Shown one piece after another: positions 14,198 through 15,088 of a stretch of DNA of 15,088 nt. Source of the DNA: JAEUPI01 sp036520715 (GTDB lineage Bacteria; Pseudomonadota; Gammaproteobacteria; Burkholderiales; Burkholderiaceae_C); the NCBI GenBank assembly GCA_036520715.1, contig DATDJF010000091.1, forward strand, positions 1-15,088, in the 5' to 3' direction. The notes under the pieces are model-generated. The model saw nothing but the letters and a program-made list of their open reading frames with translations, had not been told where the DNA came from and did no database searches. Made by a program: the position numbers and the translations under genes. Positions within the stretch are counted from its first letter, which is position 1. Each line of letters opens with the position of its first letter.

Positions 14198-14788
14198 CTA
14201 GCGGCGGATGATCCGGGCGGTGGAGATTTCCTTGATCAGGCTTTCGCGCTTCTCTGGCGCGAGCGCCGATGTCTTGGCCACGTAGGCGAGGCGGAAGATG
14301 TTGTGGCGGCCCACCGCCACCCGCGCAATCTCGTGCTGGTCGGCATCGGGCGGACAGTCTTTGAGGACCCACTCGTAGACCATGCCCGCCTCTTCGGTGT
14401 CGCTCGAAGAGTTGCGGTGCACCACGTTCCACTTCACGGAGGGGCAACGTTTGGTCAGGTCCTCAAAGAGCTTGGGCACCATATCGTCGAGCGACCCCGA
14501 CGTGCTCGATTTGCGAATCACCTGCATCGTCAGCAGCTCGGTCCAGCTGGTGACCTTCTCGCCGGGACGCACGAACTCCACCACGATCTGGTTCTGGTTG
14601 CGGGTCTGGTTGCCGATCTCCCACGCATTGGTATCGAAGCCGCCCATCAGCATCTCCTGCTGCGCGATGGCCGGCGCCGCGGCAGCGAGGGCCAACCCGA
14701 TGGCCGCCACCTGGCGAAGACAGCGAGACCGGAGTGTCGTGGGCAACGACAAGCCCGCACGCAGTGGGCTGGTGGTGGTGTGTCGCAT
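14198..14788 (-). CDS. secreted protein of unknown function
   Basis: A 196-aa protein with a long signal peptide: basic residues up to 25, hydrophobic QVAAIGLALAAAAPAIAQ (26-43), probable cleavage after AIA at 42. The mature part starts QQEMLMGGFDTNAWEIGNQ and contains VVEFVRPGEKVTSWTELLT, a mixed alpha/beta body, and two cysteines (Cys115, Cys145) that could form a disulfide. I do not recognise the family. The ATG at 14788 has an excellent Shine-Dalgarno (AAAGGAGG) about 5 nt upstream, so the start is well supported. The gene converges on the esterase, with 75 bp between stops and no strong terminator. A degraded copy of its 3' end lies upstream of its start. Confidence 0.85.
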   Translation of the reverse strand: MRHTTTSPLRAGLSLPTTLRSRCLRQVAAIGLALAAAAPAIAQQEMLMGGFDTNAWEIGNQTRNQNQIVVEFVRPGEKVTSWTELLTMQVIRKSSTSGSLDDMVPKLFEDLTKRCPSVKWNVVHRNSSSDTEEAGMVYEWVLKDCPPDADQHEIARVAVGRHNIFRLAYVAKTSALAPEKRESLIKEISTARIIRR

Positions 14789-14814
14789 GGAGCCTCCTTT
14801 GCGGCCGTGGCGAT

Positions 14815-14884
14815 CCATCGGCGAACGATGCCGCCGTCGAGATCTCTTTGACCGGGCTCTCCCTCCCACGGGAGCAAGTGCCGA
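14815..14884 (-). pseudogene. decayed 3'-end remnant of a tandem paralogue
   Basis: On the - strand, 14884 to 14815 aligns with the last ~72 bp of the secreted-protein gene (14269 to 14198) at roughly 70% with two 1-nt gaps, by eye. The protein trace is split over frames: SALAP in one, RESPVKEISTA in the next (the intact gene has RESLIKEISTA), then GIVRR followed by TGG where the intact gene has RIIRR and TAG. The frameshifts and lost stop mark it as non-coding. It is best explained as what is left of a tandem duplicate after deletion. Confidence 0.65.
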
Positions 14885-14959
14885 CAACCCGCGACGATTG
14901 CCAGGTGCCTGGAGGCTTGACGACGACCTTATACGCCGCGTGCGAGGCTCGTCGTCCTC

Positions 14960-15088
14960 TCACCTGATGACGGACTGCCGCAACTCCGGAAACACCTTGC
15001 CGACCTTCGCGCTCACGTAGTCGCCATACGTGCCCTCGAAGGCCTGCAGGTTGGCGCCGTCCCAGCGGCGGCCGCTGTCGTCGGAGCC
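14960..15088 (-). CDS. 3' end of a left-pointing gene (partial)
   Basis: The last 42 codons of a gene that continues beyond the right edge, ending with TGA at 14960-14962. The visible peptide starts GSDDSGRRWDGANLQAFEG and continues TYGDYVSAKVGKVFPELRQ. FEGTYGDYV loosely recalls the C-terminal part of ABC-F ATPases (xxGxYxDY), but this is too little to name a family. Codon use agrees with the neighbours, and the frame is coherent across the whole stretch, so I trust that it is coding. Confidence 0.6.
   Translation of the reverse strand, partial: GSDDSGRRWDGANLQAFEGTYGDYVSAKVGKVFPELRQSVIR

Overview
The window is a stretch of very GC-rich bacterial chromosome. I infer a betaproteobacterium of the order Burkholderiales, probably near Rubrivivax, Methylibium, Rhizobacter or Leptothrix. 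The reasons are the strong G/C bias at third codon positions, a small secreted DUF4148-type protein (a family mostly seen in Burkholderiales), a DUF1161 protein, and a PHB-depolymerase-family esterase. I see no transposase, integrase, tRNA, rRNA or CRISPR array, and base composition looks even throughout.

Layout. (1) 1-4560: a divergent pair of coiled-coil genes. The left-pointing gene (886 aa) is followed after 8 bp by a small secreted DUF1161 gene. The right-pointing gene (422 aa) has an N-terminal domain that looks like a degenerate class III cyclase fold. Both proteins end in almost the same 123-residue helical domain (120/123 identical by eye), so the locus carries 369-bp inverted repeats about 3.4 kb apart. 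(2) 4646-6196: an adenosine/adenine deaminase-family gene and the secreted DUF4148-like protein, pointing right. (3) 6269-12635: a five-gene left-pointing operon. It encodes a lipoprotein substrate-binding protein, two MalFG-type permeases, a MalK/UgpC-type ATPase, and a 659-aa protein I place tentatively in the D-apionate lactonase (ApnL) family. The last four genes are packed with gaps of 10 bp or less or a 4-bp overlap, and a perfect 10-bp hairpin separates the binding protein from the permeases. (4) 12932-14122: an intracellular PHB-depolymerase-family esterase, with a perfect 15-bp TGC-rich palindrome just upstream that resembles a PhaR operator. (5) 14198-15088: a small secreted protein of unknown function, a decayed ~70-bp copy of its own 3' end just upstream of its start, and the 3' end of another left-pointing gene.

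How the genes may work together. The operon in region 3 reads as uptake of a sugar, sugar acid or sugar lactone followed by hydrolysis, possibly in apiose/apionate metabolism, although no other catabolic gene or regulator is visible here. The esterase probably belongs to intracellular polyester (PHB) metabolism. The coiled-coil pair with its shared tail is the least explained part of the window: the two proteins may form filaments or heteromers through the common domain, or compete for one partner. That is inference from sequence pattern alone.
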